26,893 nt of DNA, taken from positions 1-26,893 of the forward strand of contig CAKSGG010000034.1 of NCBI GenBank assembly GCA_934454215.1, read 5' to 3'. The position numbers and the translations under genes are program-made. This stretch comes from an uncultured Clostridia bacterium (GTDB lineage: Bacteria > Bacillota > Clostridia > UBA1381). Below are positions 1 through 8,321 of this stretch, piece after piece. The notes beneath the pieces are model-generated. The model was not told the DNA's origin and did no database searches. It saw only the letters and a program-made list of their open reading frames with translations. Position 1 is the first letter of the stretch; each line of letters begins with the position of its first letter.

Positions 1-1603
1 CCCCGCAGTAGCGTTCTCTGAGTTTCGGTTTTTCTATCTTGCCTGTCGGGTTTCTTGGTACATCGGCAAAAATAATTTTTCTCGGTCTTTTATATCTCGG
101 AAGCTCATGGCAAAATTCATTTATTTCTTCCTCCGTACACTGCTTGTCGGGCTTTAATTCTATAATAGCCGCCGCAATCTCACCGAGTCTGTGGTCGGGC
201 AAGCCTATCACAGCAACGTCCTTTATAGCGTCATGACGTCTCAAAAAGTCCTCAATCTGAACGGGATATAAATTCTCACCGCCCGAAATTATAACGTCCT
301 TTGCTCTGTCTACCAAATATATAAATCCGTCCTCGTCCTCACGAGCCATATCGCCCGTAAGCAGCCAATCGCCGTGCATAACCTCATCGGTTGCCTTTTT
401 ATCATTGTAATAGCATGACATAACGCCGGGACCTTTTACCGCCAATTCTCCGACTTCTCCTTGCTTTACATCATTGCCGTTTGAATCAAGTATCCTTGTT
501 TCCCAGCCATATCCAGCCTTTCCGATTGCACCGACCTTATGTATATTATCAACGCCCAAATGTACACAGCCCGGGCCTATTGATTCGCTCAAGCCGTAAT
601 TTGTATCATATTTGTGATTCGGGAAATGCTCTTTCCAGCGCTTTATAAGGCTTGGCGGCACAGGCTGAGCGCCTATGTGCATTAGTCTCCATTGGTCAAG
701 TTCGTATTTGCTTAAATCTATATCGCCTCTGTCTATAGCGTCAAGTATATCCTGCGCCCACGGCACAAGCAGCCATACTATCGTACAGCCCTCCTCCGAT
801 ACGGCTCTCAATATCCATTCGGGATTTATGCCCTTCAGCAATACGGCTTTTCCGCCCGAAATCAAACTGCCGAACCAGTGCATTTTCGCACCCGTATGAT
901 AAAGCGGCGGTATGCACAGGAACACGTCCTCCTTTGTCTGCCCGTGGTGGTTTTGCTCCACCCTTGCGGAATGTACAAGGCTTGTATGATTATGCAGTAT
1001 CGCTTTCGGGAATCCTGTTGTGCCCGATGAGAAATATATTGCAGCGTCATCATCGTCGGTTATTTTTACATCAGGTGCAACACTTCTCATAAATTTTGTA
1101 AGTTCTTCACAGCTTTCCGCAAAAGTCGGGCAGCTTTCACCGACATAAAATACCTGCTTTACTTTCGGAATTTTATCGCATATTTCCTCAATACGTCCTA
1201 TAAATTCATCTCCGAACACAAGCATATCCGAATCCGATAAATCAAGGCAGTATTTTATTTCATCGGCGGTATAACGATAATTCAGCGGTACAGCAACACC
1301 TCCTGCTTTTAATATACCGAAATATATCGGGAGCCATTCAATACAGTTCATTAACAGTATCGCAACCTTGTTTCCTTTTTTCAGCCCCCTGCTTAAAATC
1401 AGATTTGCAAAGCGATTTGCTTTTTTATCAAATTCAAGCCATGTCATTTCACGTCTGCCTACATTTGCGGGGTTTGTTTCAATAAGCGCATACTCCCTCC
1501 ATGTAACCTTTGCGTGTTCCATAACCTTCGGGTTTATTTCCACCAATGCTGTATCATCAGGGAACTCCCTCACATTTCTTTCCAAAAATTCCGTAATCGG
1601 CAT
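1..1603 (-). CDS. AMP-forming acyl-CoA ligase (ANL superfamily), 3' end cut by window edge
   Basis: This is predicted to activate a carboxylic acid with ATP to an acyl-adenylate and then pass it to CoA. The 534 codons present are open throughout. The P-loop-like motif FSSGTTGFPK lies at residues 191-200, and the sequence ends with the A10 motif PTGKIEKPK, whose catalytic lysine is residue 522. GDWLLTGDM and VDRAKDVIISGGENIYP give the adenylate-binding and hinge regions. Only a short C-terminal tail and the stop codon lie outside the window. The ATG has GGAAGG about 6 bases upstream. The gene begins 21 bases after the symporter stop, so the two are probably co-transcribed. Overall it resembles carnitine/crotonobetaine- or bile-acid-type CoA ligases; the real substrate cannot be read from the sequence. 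Confidence 0.92.
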   Translation of the reverse strand, partial: MPITEFLERNVREFPDDTALVEINPKVMEHAKVTWREYALIETNPANVGRREMTWLEFDKKANRFANLILSRGLKKGNKVAILLMNCIEWLPIYFGILKAGGVAVPLNYRYTADEIKYCLDLSDSDMLVFGDEFIGRIEEICDKIPKVKQVFYVGESCPTFAESCEELTKFMRSVAPDVKITDDDDAAIYFSSGTTGFPKAILHNHTSLVHSARVEQNHHGQTKEDVFLCIPPLYHTGAKMHWFGSLISGGKAVLLKGINPEWILRAVSEEGCTIVWLLVPWAQDILDAIDRGDIDLSKYELDQWRLMHIGAQPVPPSLIKRWKEHFPNHKYDTNYGLSESIGPGCVHLGVDNIHKVGAIGKAGYGWETRILDSNGNDVKQGEVGELAVKGPGVMSCYYNDKKATDEVMHGDWLLTGDMAREDEDGFIYLVDRAKDVIISGGENLYPVQIEDFLRRHDAIKDVAVIGLPDHRLGEIAAAIIELKPDKQCTEEEINEFCHELPRYKRPRKIIFADVPRNPTGKIEKPKLRERYCG

Positions 1604-1624
1604 TTTTCTTCCTTCCTTTTTTAA

Positions 1625-3181
1625 TTATTTTATAAATACATTATTTATATGTTCTTCATCAAATTTCTTTGTAAAGCTTGATACCACAGGTACAGCTATC
1701 AAAGAAACAACCATAGCCGCAACGCCCATTTCAGGCGCTTTTGACGATGCCGCCTTAAACGCCGCTCCTATTCCGTCCGCTCCGCAGTTCATATATGTAA
1801 GAACGGCAGTTGTTACTGCAACCGTTAAAAATCCGCAAATCATTCCTGCCCATGCGCCTGCTTTTGTAGTCTTTTTTGAATAAATTCCCCAAACGTAAGG
1901 GCCTATAAAGCAGCCCGAAACAATTCCCCAGCTAAATGACATAATATTTACTATTATGCTTATATTCTGTGTCGCAAAGATATATGAAAGCGCAACGAAC
2001 AATATGCACAAAAATCTTGTAAGGAGCATTTCCTGTCCTTTTGTATAATTCTTTTTAACCGTAGGAACCAAATCTATCGAAATTGCCGACGCTGATGACA
2101 GTACAACCGATGACAGCGTTGACATTGACGCAGACAGCAACAGCAACAGCACAACCGACAATATTATAATCGTACCAAGACTTCCGCCCAATGACTTCAT
2201 TAATACATCGGGAATTACCGAATCATATCCGCCCGATGGGAGGTTATTATTCAGAATCAATCTTGAAAGCGAGCCGATAAAATACGCTCCTGCGCCGATT
2301 ATCAATGCAAAAACGGTTGAAACAACCGTAGCCGTTTTTATTGAATTATCGTCCTTTATCGCATAATACTTGCTTACCATTTGCGGCAAGCCCCATGTTC
2401 CGAAACTTGTCAGCAATATATTTACGCAAAGGAATTTCCACGAACTGCCGCCAAATAAATTTGTCAGCTGCACTCCCGTTATTCCGTCCCCGTTATCGGG
2501 TACAGACGCCAGTCTTTCAAAAAATCCGCCGAATCCGTCGACGCTGTCCTGATTTACAATGGCTATTACCATTGCAAATACTCCGAATATCATTATTATT
2601 CCCTGAACAAAATCCGTATACGCCGCCGCAACATAACCGCCGAGCATTAAATATGCCGCCGTAACAACGGCTATAACAAGCATCCACACCGTTGTCGGAA
2701 CATTCGGGAATATTGCGCTGAACATACTTCCCAAGCCTTTATAAACAGCCGCAGAATACGGCACAAGAAATACAAATATAATTAAAGCCGCCGCAACCTT
2801 GAAAGCAGTTGAGTTATACCGACCCTCAAAAAATTCGGGCATAGTCTTGGAGCTTAATCTGTGCGTCATGGAGCGTGTACGCTTTGCAAGCAGTCTCCAT
2901 GCCAGATAACAGCCCAATACCGCATTTCCTATACCAATCCAAATTGAGCCGAGACCAATATCCCAGCCGTGCTTTCCGGCATAACCGACAAATATTACCG
3001 CAGAAAAATAAGAGGTTCCGTAAGCAAATGCACTGACCCACGGACCTATATTACGCCCGCCGAGCAAAAATCCTTCTATTGCCTGCGTCCTCTTCCAGCT
3101 AAACACGCCTATAAATACCATAAGCGCCGCAAAAATAACCAAAGCCACAACCGTGACTCTCTGAACCAATTGTAAATCCAT
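1625..3181 (-). CDS. Sodium:solute symporter (SSF family)
   Basis: This is a polytopic inner-membrane Na+-coupled importer of 518 residues with about 13 hydrophobic segments, the usual SSF size. Family marks include GGRNIGPW (41-48), AAYTDFVQG (186-194) and the serine-rich helix SASMSTLSSVVLSSASA (350-366), where SSF proteins bind sodium. An in-frame ATG 20 codons upstream (3241) is unlikely: it would add a basic, polar stretch, and the GGAAGGACGGAAG ribosome site sits just before the ATG at 3181. The gene has its own TTGATT-17-TATAAT promoter and is followed 21 bases later by an acyl-CoA ligase, which suggests that a carboxylate is imported and then thioesterified. The substrate is unknown; amino acids, pantothenate or short organic acids are all possible in this family. 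Confidence 0.9.
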   Translation of the reverse strand: MDLQLVQRVTVVALVIFAALMVFIGVFSWKRTQAIEGFLLGGRNIGPWVSAFAYGTSYFSAVIFVGYAGKHGWDIGLGSIWIGIGNAVLGCYLAWRLLAKRTRSMTHRLSSKTMPEFFEGRYNSTAFKVAAALIIFVFLVPYSAAVYKGLGSMFSAIFPNVPTTVWMLVIAVVTAAYLMLGGYVAAAYTDFVQGIIMIFGVFAMVIAIVNQDSVDGFGGFFERLASVPDNGDGITGVQLTNLFGGSSWKFLCVNILLTSFGTWGLPQMVSKYYAIKDDNSIKTATVVSTVFALIIGAGAYFIGSLSRLILNNNLPSGGYDSVIPDVLMKSLGGSLGTIIILSVVLLLLLSASMSTLSSVVLSSASAISIDLVPTVKKNYTKGQEMLLTRFLCILFVALSYIFATQNISIIVNIMSFSWGIVSGCFIGPYVWGIYSKKTTKAGAWAGMICGFLTVAVTTAVLTYMNCGADGIGAAFKAASSKAPEMGVAAMVVSLIAVPVVSSFTKKFDEEHINNVFIK

Positions 3182-3255
3182 TTTCTTCCGTCCTTCCGTT
3201 CTACATTTAATTTTTTTGTTTTGACTTCTGCCATACTTCAAATACTACATTGTTG

Positions 3256-3284
3256 ATTATAACATATATTTTAAAAAAAATCAA
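3256..3284 (-). promoter_or_regulatory. Promoter of the symporter/acyl-CoA ligase operon
   Basis: On the minus strand, TTGATT (3279-3284) and TATAAT (3256-3261) are separated by exactly 17 bases. It lies 75 bases upstream of the chosen symporter ATG. The -35 hexamer overlaps the T-rich tail of the terminator hairpin of the upstream gene. Confidence 0.7.
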
Positions 3285-3326
3285 CACAATTTTACACATT
3301 TTTTCAAAAAAATGCGTAAAATTGTG
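3285..3326 (-). terminator. Long AT-rich hairpin terminator after the GH95 gene
   Basis: Two 20-base arms (3285-3304 and 3307-3326) are complementary with one G-T type mismatch. Read on the minus strand, the hairpin starts 7 bases after the GH95 stop codon and is followed by TTGATTTTTTTT. This is the layout of an intrinsic terminator, although the stem is poor in GC. Being nearly palindromic, it could also act as a protein-binding site for the adjoining symporter promoter. Confidence 0.6.
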
Positions 3327-3332
3327 CCTAAT

Positions 3333-5546
3333 TTATCTGATTACTCTGTATTTATTGCCTTTCAGATTTTTAACATTAACGTCAACGCTGTCTCCGTCCC
3401 AGTTAATGTCAACCTCAAAACCGCCCTTTGCACGCAATCCCTTAACACTTCCTTTTTTCCATGATTTCGGAATTGCCGGCAAGGCTTCTATAATATACTC
3501 ATCTCCGTCTTTTCGGCTTTGCAACAGCATATGCGCCACACCTGCGGTAAACGCAAAGTTCCCGTCTATCTGGAACGGCGGATGTGCGTCAAACAAATTC
3601 GGATAGGTTGAATCTGTTATAAGCTTATCTATATATTTCTTAGCATTTTCACCGTCTTTGAACGCCGCAAACAAGCATATTATCCAGCCGCAGCTCCAGC
3701 CCGTATGACCGCCGCCGTTTTCAAGCCTTAATTCAAGCGATTTTCTCGCCGCATTCATTAATTCGTCATTGCCGTGCAGTAAATCCCCCGGATATACTCC
3801 GTACAAATGCGATACGTGTCTGTGTCCCTTCTCCGTCTCCTCAAATTCCTCGCACCATTCAAGCAGTTGTCCTTTACTTCCGACCTTGAACGGGAACAGA
3901 TTCACTTTTTTCGCTTTTTCAACAACCTCATCATTTATTCCCAGAATATCCGAAATTTTTATAAGATTGCCCAACAGTTCTCCTATAATACTTCTGTCCA
4001 TTGCCGACATCTTAGCCGCAAAGCATACCTCGCCGTCAAGCAAATAAGCATTTTCGGGAGATATTGAAACATAATTTATATCATATCCGTCCTTGTCCTT
4101 TATCATTAAATCCAAATAAAATTCAGACGCTTTTTTTATAATCGGATATGCGGTATCTCTTAAAAAGCTTTCATCTGATGTATACTCGTAATGCTGCCAT
4201 AAATGCTGTGCCATCCAGCCGATTGCCATAGGCCATGACGCCCACCGAACACTTCCCGTTGCAGGAGTTGTCATTCTCCACAAATCCGTGTTATGATGGC
4301 AAACAGCGCCGCCGCACCCATACATATCCCTTGCCGTTTTCTCTCCTGCCTTGCATAATTCTTCAAGCATTTTAAACAACGACTCATGACACTCCGATAA
4401 ATTGCAGCTTTCAGCCGCCCAGTAATTCATCTCGGTGTTTATATTTGTTGTGTAGTCCGAAAACCACGGCGGAGCTGCCTTTCTGTTCCATATCCCCTGC
4501 AAATTTGTAGGCTGAGTACCCTTTCTTGAACCTGCAATCATCAGATAACGCCCGTAGTTAAACATCAGCTCGACAAGAGAATCATCTTTTTTTCCGTCTA
4601 TATAATTTAATCTCTTTTTATCTGTCGGGGTATCGTCACTTTCACAAATATCAAGCTTTACTCTGTTATATAATTCCTTATAATCCTTTATATGCTCCTC
4701 AAATACTTTGTCAAATCCGTCCGAAACCGCTCTTTGAATTTTAGAATCGCACACGGAAAGCAAGTCCTTGCTTTCATCGGGGTATTTGTCATAGCTTACA
4801 AAATTTGTTTCTCCCGATACAACTACCGTAATTTTATTTGCGTCCTTAATGTCTATTCTGCCGTTTTCCGCCGTTACCGTTCCGCAGTCCGAATACGCCT
4901 TTATAACCAATCCGAACGATACGGTTTTTGAATCATCATAAACAATTCCGTGATTTGTGGAGGTTGGCGCTTTACAGATTACACCTATTCCGTTTTCATA
5001 TTCGGTGATTGTTTTTACGAACGGATTTTCAAATCCTATACAGTATGATACAGGACTGCAAGCGTTTATGTCTATAATCATTACGTCATGAGGATATGAT
5101 ATGTACATATTTCTTGTATGATATTTTGGGGACTGCTCACCAAAGTTTCCGCACGATTTACCGAATTTTTCCGTAACCGTGCCATTTTCCATATCCAATA
5201 CAAAGCTCTCCATGCGGTTGTTGTCACTCTCATACATCGTAAAATTCAAATCCCCGGCCGGCAGATATGCTCCGACATCGGAATGACCGACAAACAGTTT
5301 CTGTGCAAGCTTATTTGCCTCCTTATAATCGCCGTTTACAATAAGCTCCTGCATTTTTTTCAAATCCTCGGGGCTGTTTTTCTGATTATCGTTTCTGACC
5401 GTTCCGCTCCAAAACGTGTCGAAATTAAGCGAAACGACATCATGCTCATATCCGCCGTACACCATTGCGCCGAGTCTGCCGTTTCCCAAAGGAAGAGCCT
5501 CCTCCCAATACGCCGCCGGTCTGTTATATATCAGTTTATTATTCAT
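3333..5546 (-). CDS. Glycoside hydrolase family 95 (alpha-L-fucosidase type), cytoplasmic
   Basis: This 737-residue enzyme matches GH95 over its full length. It opens with EALPLGNGRLGAMVYGG (16-32), the N-terminal beta-domain signature, and carries the (alpha/alpha)6-barrel active-site motifs. Asn368 and Asn370 lie in TTNINTEMNYW, Glu498 in ISPEN, and Asp661 in HPPFQIDGNF. These correspond to the two asparagines, general acid and activating aspartate described for Bifidobacterium AfcA. There is no signal peptide, so it probably works in the cytoplasm on imported oligosaccharides. GH95 members cut alpha-1,2-L-fucose or, in some cases, alpha-L-galactose; the substrate is not decided by what I can see. 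AAAGGA lies 10 bases before the ATG. It is a single gene with its own consensus promoter and terminator, and no sugar transporter of the ABC or PTS type adjoins it. Confidence 0.93.
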   Translation of the reverse strand: MNNKLIYNRPAAYWEEALPLGNGRLGAMVYGGYEHDVVSLNFDTFWSGTVRNDNQKNSPEDLKKMQELIVNGDYKEANKLAQKLFVGHSDVGAYLPAGDLNFTMYESDNNRMESFVLDMENGTVTEKFGKSCGNFGEQSPKYHTRNMYISYPHDVMIIDINACSPVSYCIGFENPFVKTITEYENGIGVICKAPTSTNHGIVYDDSKTVSFGLVIKAYSDCGTVTAENGRIDIKDANKITVVVSGETNFVSYDKYPDESKDLLSVCDSKIQRAVSDGFDKVFEEHIKDYKELYNRVKLDICESDDTPTDKKRLNYIDGKKDDSLVELMFNYGRYLMIAGSRKGTQPTNLQGIWNRKAAPPWFSDYTTNINTEMNYWAAESCNLSECHESLFKMLEELCKAGEKTARDMYGCGGAVCHHNTDLWRMTTPATGSVRWASWPMAIGWMAQHLWQHYEYTSDESFLRDTAYPIIKKASEFYLDLMIKDKDGYDINYVSISPENAYLLDGEVCFAAKMSAMDRSIIGELLGNLIKISDILGINDEVVEKAKKVNLFPFKVGSKGQLLEWCEEFEETEKGHRHVSHLYGVYPGDLLHGNDELMNAARKSLELRLENGGGHTGWSCGWIICLFAAFKDGENAKKYIDKLITDSTYPNLFDAHPPFQIDGNFAFTAGVAHMLLQSRKDGDEYIIEALPAIPKSWKKGSVKGLRAKGGFEVDINWDGDSVDVNVKNLKGNKYRVIR

Positions 5547-5579
5547 AAATTATGTATCCTTTCCAAAAATTTCAACAAC

Positions 5580-5608
5580 ATTATATCTTATTTATTCTCA
5601 TTTGTCAA
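5580..5608 (-). promoter_or_regulatory. Consensus promoter of the GH95 gene
   Basis: On the minus strand, TTGACA (5603-5608) and TATAAT (5580-5585) are separated by 17 bases, a perfect vegetative-type promoter 33 bases upstream of the start codon. No obvious catabolite-repression (cre) box overlaps it. Confidence 0.8.
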
Positions 5609-5618
5609 CTCATATTTT

Positions 5619-6596
5619 TTAACATCGGATTTTCAATGCGCAATGCAATGCCGCCGCACCGGCTTTAACATATCTGTCCATCATTTTCTTCCCTTCAATC
5701 AGCGCATCTATCGCCGACGCAATTTTTCTTTCGTCATACATTTCGGAATACTTTTTCAAGGCGCTTAATTTATCTGTATTTATCGCCATATCAAATGCGG
5801 AGCATTGCAAAACAATAATATCCCGCAGATATGAAATCCAAAAATCAAAAAGCATTTCCGCCTCATCTTTGTTTTTGTCAATAAATTCTTCTGTTTTAAA
5901 TGCGTCGTTTTTATTCGGAGAAAGCAGATATTTAAGCATATCAATTGCCTCACTGCGCATTTCTTCAAAATGAGGATTGTTTATAATCTCCTCTGCCTTG
6001 CCCGGTATTCCCTCACTGAAATTCACTATAAACGGAATCCTCTCACGTTCCTGCGGATAATTCTCCAAAAGCATTGTTTCTATAACCTTATTCGGTACCT
6101 GATTGAAAGAAACCGTTACCGCCCTTGACAAAATTGTCTGCAAAAGCTTTGCCGACGATTCCACAATTATAATAAACACCGCATATTCGGGCGGCTCCTC
6201 AAATGTCTTTAAAAAAGCGTTCTGCGCTTCGTCCGTGAGCAAATCGCCGTCATTGATTATATAAACCTTTTTAGGCGAATTGAACGGCTTTATAACGGCG
6301 TCCTCATTTATTTTACGTATTGTATCAACAGTAATACGGGTTTTGTCCTTTGGCTTTTCCACATATATAATATCGGGATTGCTGTTTGCAATCGCTTCAT
6401 TACAGCTTGAACAAACTCCGCACGGCGCATTCTTCTGTGAAAGGCACGTCAGTGCAGCCGCAAAAAGGCGTGCGCTCTCATGCTTGAAAAGTCCCTTTGC
6501 TCCCTCAAAAATATACGCATGAGACGCATTGCCGTTTCTTGCATTTTCAATCAGGTTATTCATCAGTTCTTCATGAAAGGTTTTGTAACCGTACAT
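5619..6596 (-). CDS. holB: DNA polymerase III delta prime subunit (clamp loader)
   Basis: This is the clamp-loader subunit that works with DnaX and the delta subunit to load the sliding clamp. The 325 residues show an AAA+ fold. A modified P-loop region FEGAKGLFKHES lies at 30-41. Four zinc-ligand cysteines sit at 51, 59, 62 and 65, with almost the same spacing as in E. coli delta prime. AQNAFLKTFEEPP (124-136) and LLQTILSRA (151-159) follow; the latter is the sensor-1/SRC region, with alanine where many homologues have cysteine. The ATG has GGAG 7 bases upstream. It is the third gene of a likely operon and lies 14 bases after the CpXC gene. The clear HolB motifs make this secure. Confidence 0.92.
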   Translation of the reverse strand: MYGYKTFHEELMNNLIENARNGNASHAYIFEGAKGLFKHESARLFAAALTCLSQKNAPCGVCSSCNEAIANSNPDIIYVEKPKDKTRITVDTIRKINEDAVIKPFNSPKKVYIINDGDLLTDEAQNAFLKTFEEPPEYAVFIIIVESSAKLLQTILSRAVTVSFNQVPNKVIETMLLENYPQERERIPFIVNFSEGIPGKAEEIINNPHFEEMRSEAIDMLKYLLSPNKNDAFKTEEFIDKNKDEAEMLFDFWISYLRDIIVLQCSAFDMAINTDKLSALKKYSEMYDERKIASAIDALIEGKKMMDRYVKAGAAALHCALKIRC

Positions 6597-6610
6597 AAAA
6601 ATCTCCGTTT

Positions 6611-7285
6611 CTATCTCAAATTATTATTGAATCCGTTTAATATTCTTGACGCATAATGCTTGTTTACAAATTCCCAGTTAAAGCTGTACGGTTTAACACC
6701 CGACTGCATAATCTGTTTGTACAAGGTATTATACGTTTCCGTCGGAACTTTGCAGGTATAAAGCATATCTTCTTTATTGTCCTTTATCATAAATTCAATA
6801 TTTTCTTCATCTTTTTTACCGAAACGGCAGGTTCTCTGTTCGGCTTTTTCCAAATCCTGCGAAAGCACCATTATTTTTATGACCTCAATAACCTTATCAT
6901 TCAAGCCGTTATCAAATATAAGAATTTTTTCCATAAGGTCATTTATATCCGTAACAAAACGCAGATTATAGCCCTCAAGTTTTTTCATCTCTCCCGACTG
7001 CTCCGAGCTTTCCGCCATTTTTTCATATAACCGTTCGGCACGTTCCTCATCGGCACACGGCGAAAATGACATAATAAGTTTCTTTGCGTTATCATGATAC
7101 AGCATCGGGTCGGGCATTAAGGCTCTGCAGCCGCAGTTTCCGCACACATAAAAATTAATTTTACCATGCAGTAAATCCAACTTTAAATCAGGGCTGTCGT
7201 CAGCCGTTATTGAATTCCACACGGTAACGTTATTCATCTGGTCACAATGCGGACACGGCAATTGTTTTTTTGTATTTATACTCAT
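6611..7285 (-). CDS. CpXC-domain zinc-ribbon protein
   Basis: This 224-residue protein begins with a zinc-ribbon-like CpXC domain: CPHC at residues 11-14 and CGNCGC at 48-53, followed by an alpha-helical, charged C-terminal half. The CpXC family is defined by this conserved CPxC motif; its biochemical role is unknown. I chose the ATG at 7285 because AGAAAGG lies 8 bases upstream of it; a GTG three codons earlier (7294) would overlap that site. The gene is 14 bases upstream of holB and 38 bases downstream of a small membrane-protein gene on the same strand, so all three are probably one transcript. No catalytic residues beyond the cysteines can be pointed out. Confidence 0.8.
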   Translation of the reverse strand: MSINTKKQLPCPHCDQMNNVTVWNSITADDSPDLKLDLLHGKINFYVCGNCGCRALMPDPMLYHDNAKKLIMSFSPCADEERAERLYEKMAESSEQSGEMKKLEGYNLRFVTDINDLMEKILIFDNGLNDKVIEVIKIMVLSQDLEKAEQRTCRFGKKDEENIEFMIKDNKEDMLYTCKVPTETYNTLYKQIMQSGVKPYSFNWEFVNKHYASRILNGFNNNLR

Positions 7286-7323
7286 TGCAAACACCTTTCT
7301 TATTTTCTCATAAGTGTATTATA

Positions 7324-7548
7324 CTACATTTTTATTTTGTTTGCAATCTTTAATTTTAATCTTTTTTCCATTATTTCAAATTTTTTTCTCCGTTCGTGGC
7401 AAATCTCCGACATTCTTATAATGCTTCTGTCCGTCAAAGGACGCCGGCTTATTATTCTTCTGCGTATTTTTCCGTTGAATATTTTTTCACACAGCGATAT
7501 ATGAATACCGTATGCAAACAGTCCGAACGATGATATTATTACTCCCAT
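7324..7548 (-). CDS. Small predicted membrane protein, family not recognised
   Basis: This is a 74-codon reading frame starting at the ATG after GAGAGGAAAAGGT, a good ribosome site. One hydrophobic segment (roughly residues 2-18) is followed by a strongly basic tail rich in arginine and lysine, which predicts a single-pass protein with a cytoplasmic positive tail. A TATAAT sits just upstream (7567-7572). It ends 38 bases before the CpXC gene on the same strand, which supports it being real and co-transcribed. It is short, and I recognise no family, so spurious coding remains possible. Confidence 0.45.
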   Translation of the reverse strand: MGVIISSFGLFAYGIHISLCEKIFNGKIRRRIISRRPLTDRSIIRMSEICHERRKKFEIMEKRLKLKIANKIKM

Positions 7549-7566
7549 ACCTTTTCCTCTCATTCA

Positions 7567-7595
7567 ATTATATTCTTTTGTTATTTTAACTTAAA
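7567..7595 (-). promoter_or_regulatory. Possible promoter of the small ORF-CpXC-holB operon
   Basis: On the minus strand, a perfect TATAAT (7567-7572) lies 18 bases before the small ORF start. The hexamer 17 bases further up is TTTAAG, a poor -35. It would leave a leader of only about 12 bases that still contains the ribosome site. Confidence 0.4.
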
Positions 7596-7675
7596 AATCT
7601 TTTTCAAATCATGTAATTTTTTCAGTGTTTTCAAATTTGCAACATTATTGTAATACCTCGGTAAATCATATGTAC

Positions 7676-7704
7676 TTGACTTGCCGCCGTTTATATGCTA
7701 TTAT
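7676..7704 (+). promoter_or_regulatory. Promoter of the dUTPase gene
   Basis: TTGACT (7676-7681), a 17-base spacer and TATTAT (7699-7704) lie 55 bases ahead of the dUTPase start codon. Apart from this promoter, the 211-base stretch between the divergent genes holds only the minus-strand promoter candidate and AT-rich sequence. Confidence 0.75.
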
Positions 7705-7759
7705 GTATATTGGTTTTTTTGTGACCGCAATATATAGTAATTATGAAAGGATTTTCGTT

Positions 7760-8257
7760 ATGAAGGCAGTTGCTCAATTTCAAAAAATTTCAAAAGAACA
7801 ATTTCTGAAGGATTGGGATTTACAGGGCAATCCCGAAGAAATTTATGAAAATATAAAATTACCCGAAAGAGCCACAAAGGGTTCGGCAGGATATGACTTT
7901 TTCGCACCGTTGGATATTTCGCTGAAACCCGGCGAAACAATAAAAATACCCACCGGAATAAGAGTTCTGATTGATGACGGATATGTTTTAAGTCTTTATC
8001 CGCGCAGCAGTCTCGGCTTTAAATTCAGACTTCAATTGAACAACACTGTCGGCATTATCGACAGCGACTATTCACACAGCGACAACGAGGGTCATATTTT
8101 CTGCAAAATAACAAACGATACAAACGAAAACAAAACCGTTTGCATAGAGCAGGGCAGTGCATTTTGTCAGGGAATTTTTACCGAATATTTCGTAACCTAC
8201 GACGACAGCGCCGTCAGCGACAGAAACGGCGGTTTCGGCTCTACGGATAAAAGCTGA
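7760..8257 (+). CDS. dut: dUTP diphosphatase (trimeric dUTPase)
   Basis: This hydrolyses dUTP to dUMP and pyrophosphate, keeping uracil out of DNA and feeding thymidylate synthesis. Of its 165 residues, the five dUTPase motifs can be placed as follows: AGYDFFAP (43-50), PRSSLGFK (81-88), GIIDSDY (98-104, with the catalytic Asp101), GSAFCQGIF (132-140) and RNGGFGST (155-162). The last motif ends in Asp where most enzymes have Gly. A roughly 35-residue N-terminal extension precedes motif I; similar extensions are familiar in clostridial dUTPases. The frame is open 45 codons further upstream, but that part contains the promoter. AAAGGA sits 9 bases before the ATG at 7760. A DnaQ-like exonuclease gene follows with its own promoter. 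Confidence 0.9.
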   Translation: MKAVAQFQKISKEQFLKDWDLQGNPEEIYENIKLPERATKGSAGYDFFAPLDISLKPGETIKIPTGIRVLIDDGYVLSLYPRSSLGFKFRLQLNNTVGIIDSDYSHSDNEGHIFCKITNDTNENKTVCIEQGSAFCQGIFTEYFVTYDDSAVSDRNGGFGSTDKS

Positions 8258-8265
8258 AAAAAGCT

Positions 8266-8294
8266 TTGACAAATACAGGCATTTGATATATAAT
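8266..8294 (+). promoter_or_regulatory. Perfect consensus promoter of the DnaQ-like exonuclease gene
   Basis: TTGACA (8266-8271), 17 bases and TATAAT (8289-8294) match the consensus at every position. It starts 8 bases after the dUTPase stop codon, so the exonuclease is transcribed strongly in its own right as well as by any read-through. Confidence 0.85.
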
Positions 8295-8321
8295 ATATAT
8301 TAGATTTTATTCGGAAAGGTT

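Noticed and set aside
1368..1883. 171-codon plus-strand open frame
   Set aside because: It overlaps the acyl-CoA ligase and symporter genes antisense, and both of those have clear family motifs.
3182..3241. 20-residue N-terminal extension of the symporter
   Set aside because: It is basic and polar, and includes the ribosome site of the downstream ATG; SSF proteins start near the first helix.
5118..5768. 216-codon plus-strand open frame spanning the GH95 start and the holB end
   Set aside because: It is antisense to two well-supported genes and crosses their consensus promoter; its composition is not protein-like.
7625..7759. 45-codon N-terminal extension of the dUTPase
   Set aside because: This stretch holds the promoter and leader, and the internal ATG at 7760 has the AAAGGA ribosome site.
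7549..7759. Search for a small RNA or riboswitch in the largest intergenic gap
   Set aside because: Only promoter elements and AT-rich sequence were seen; no stable stem or conserved aptamer pattern could be recognised.
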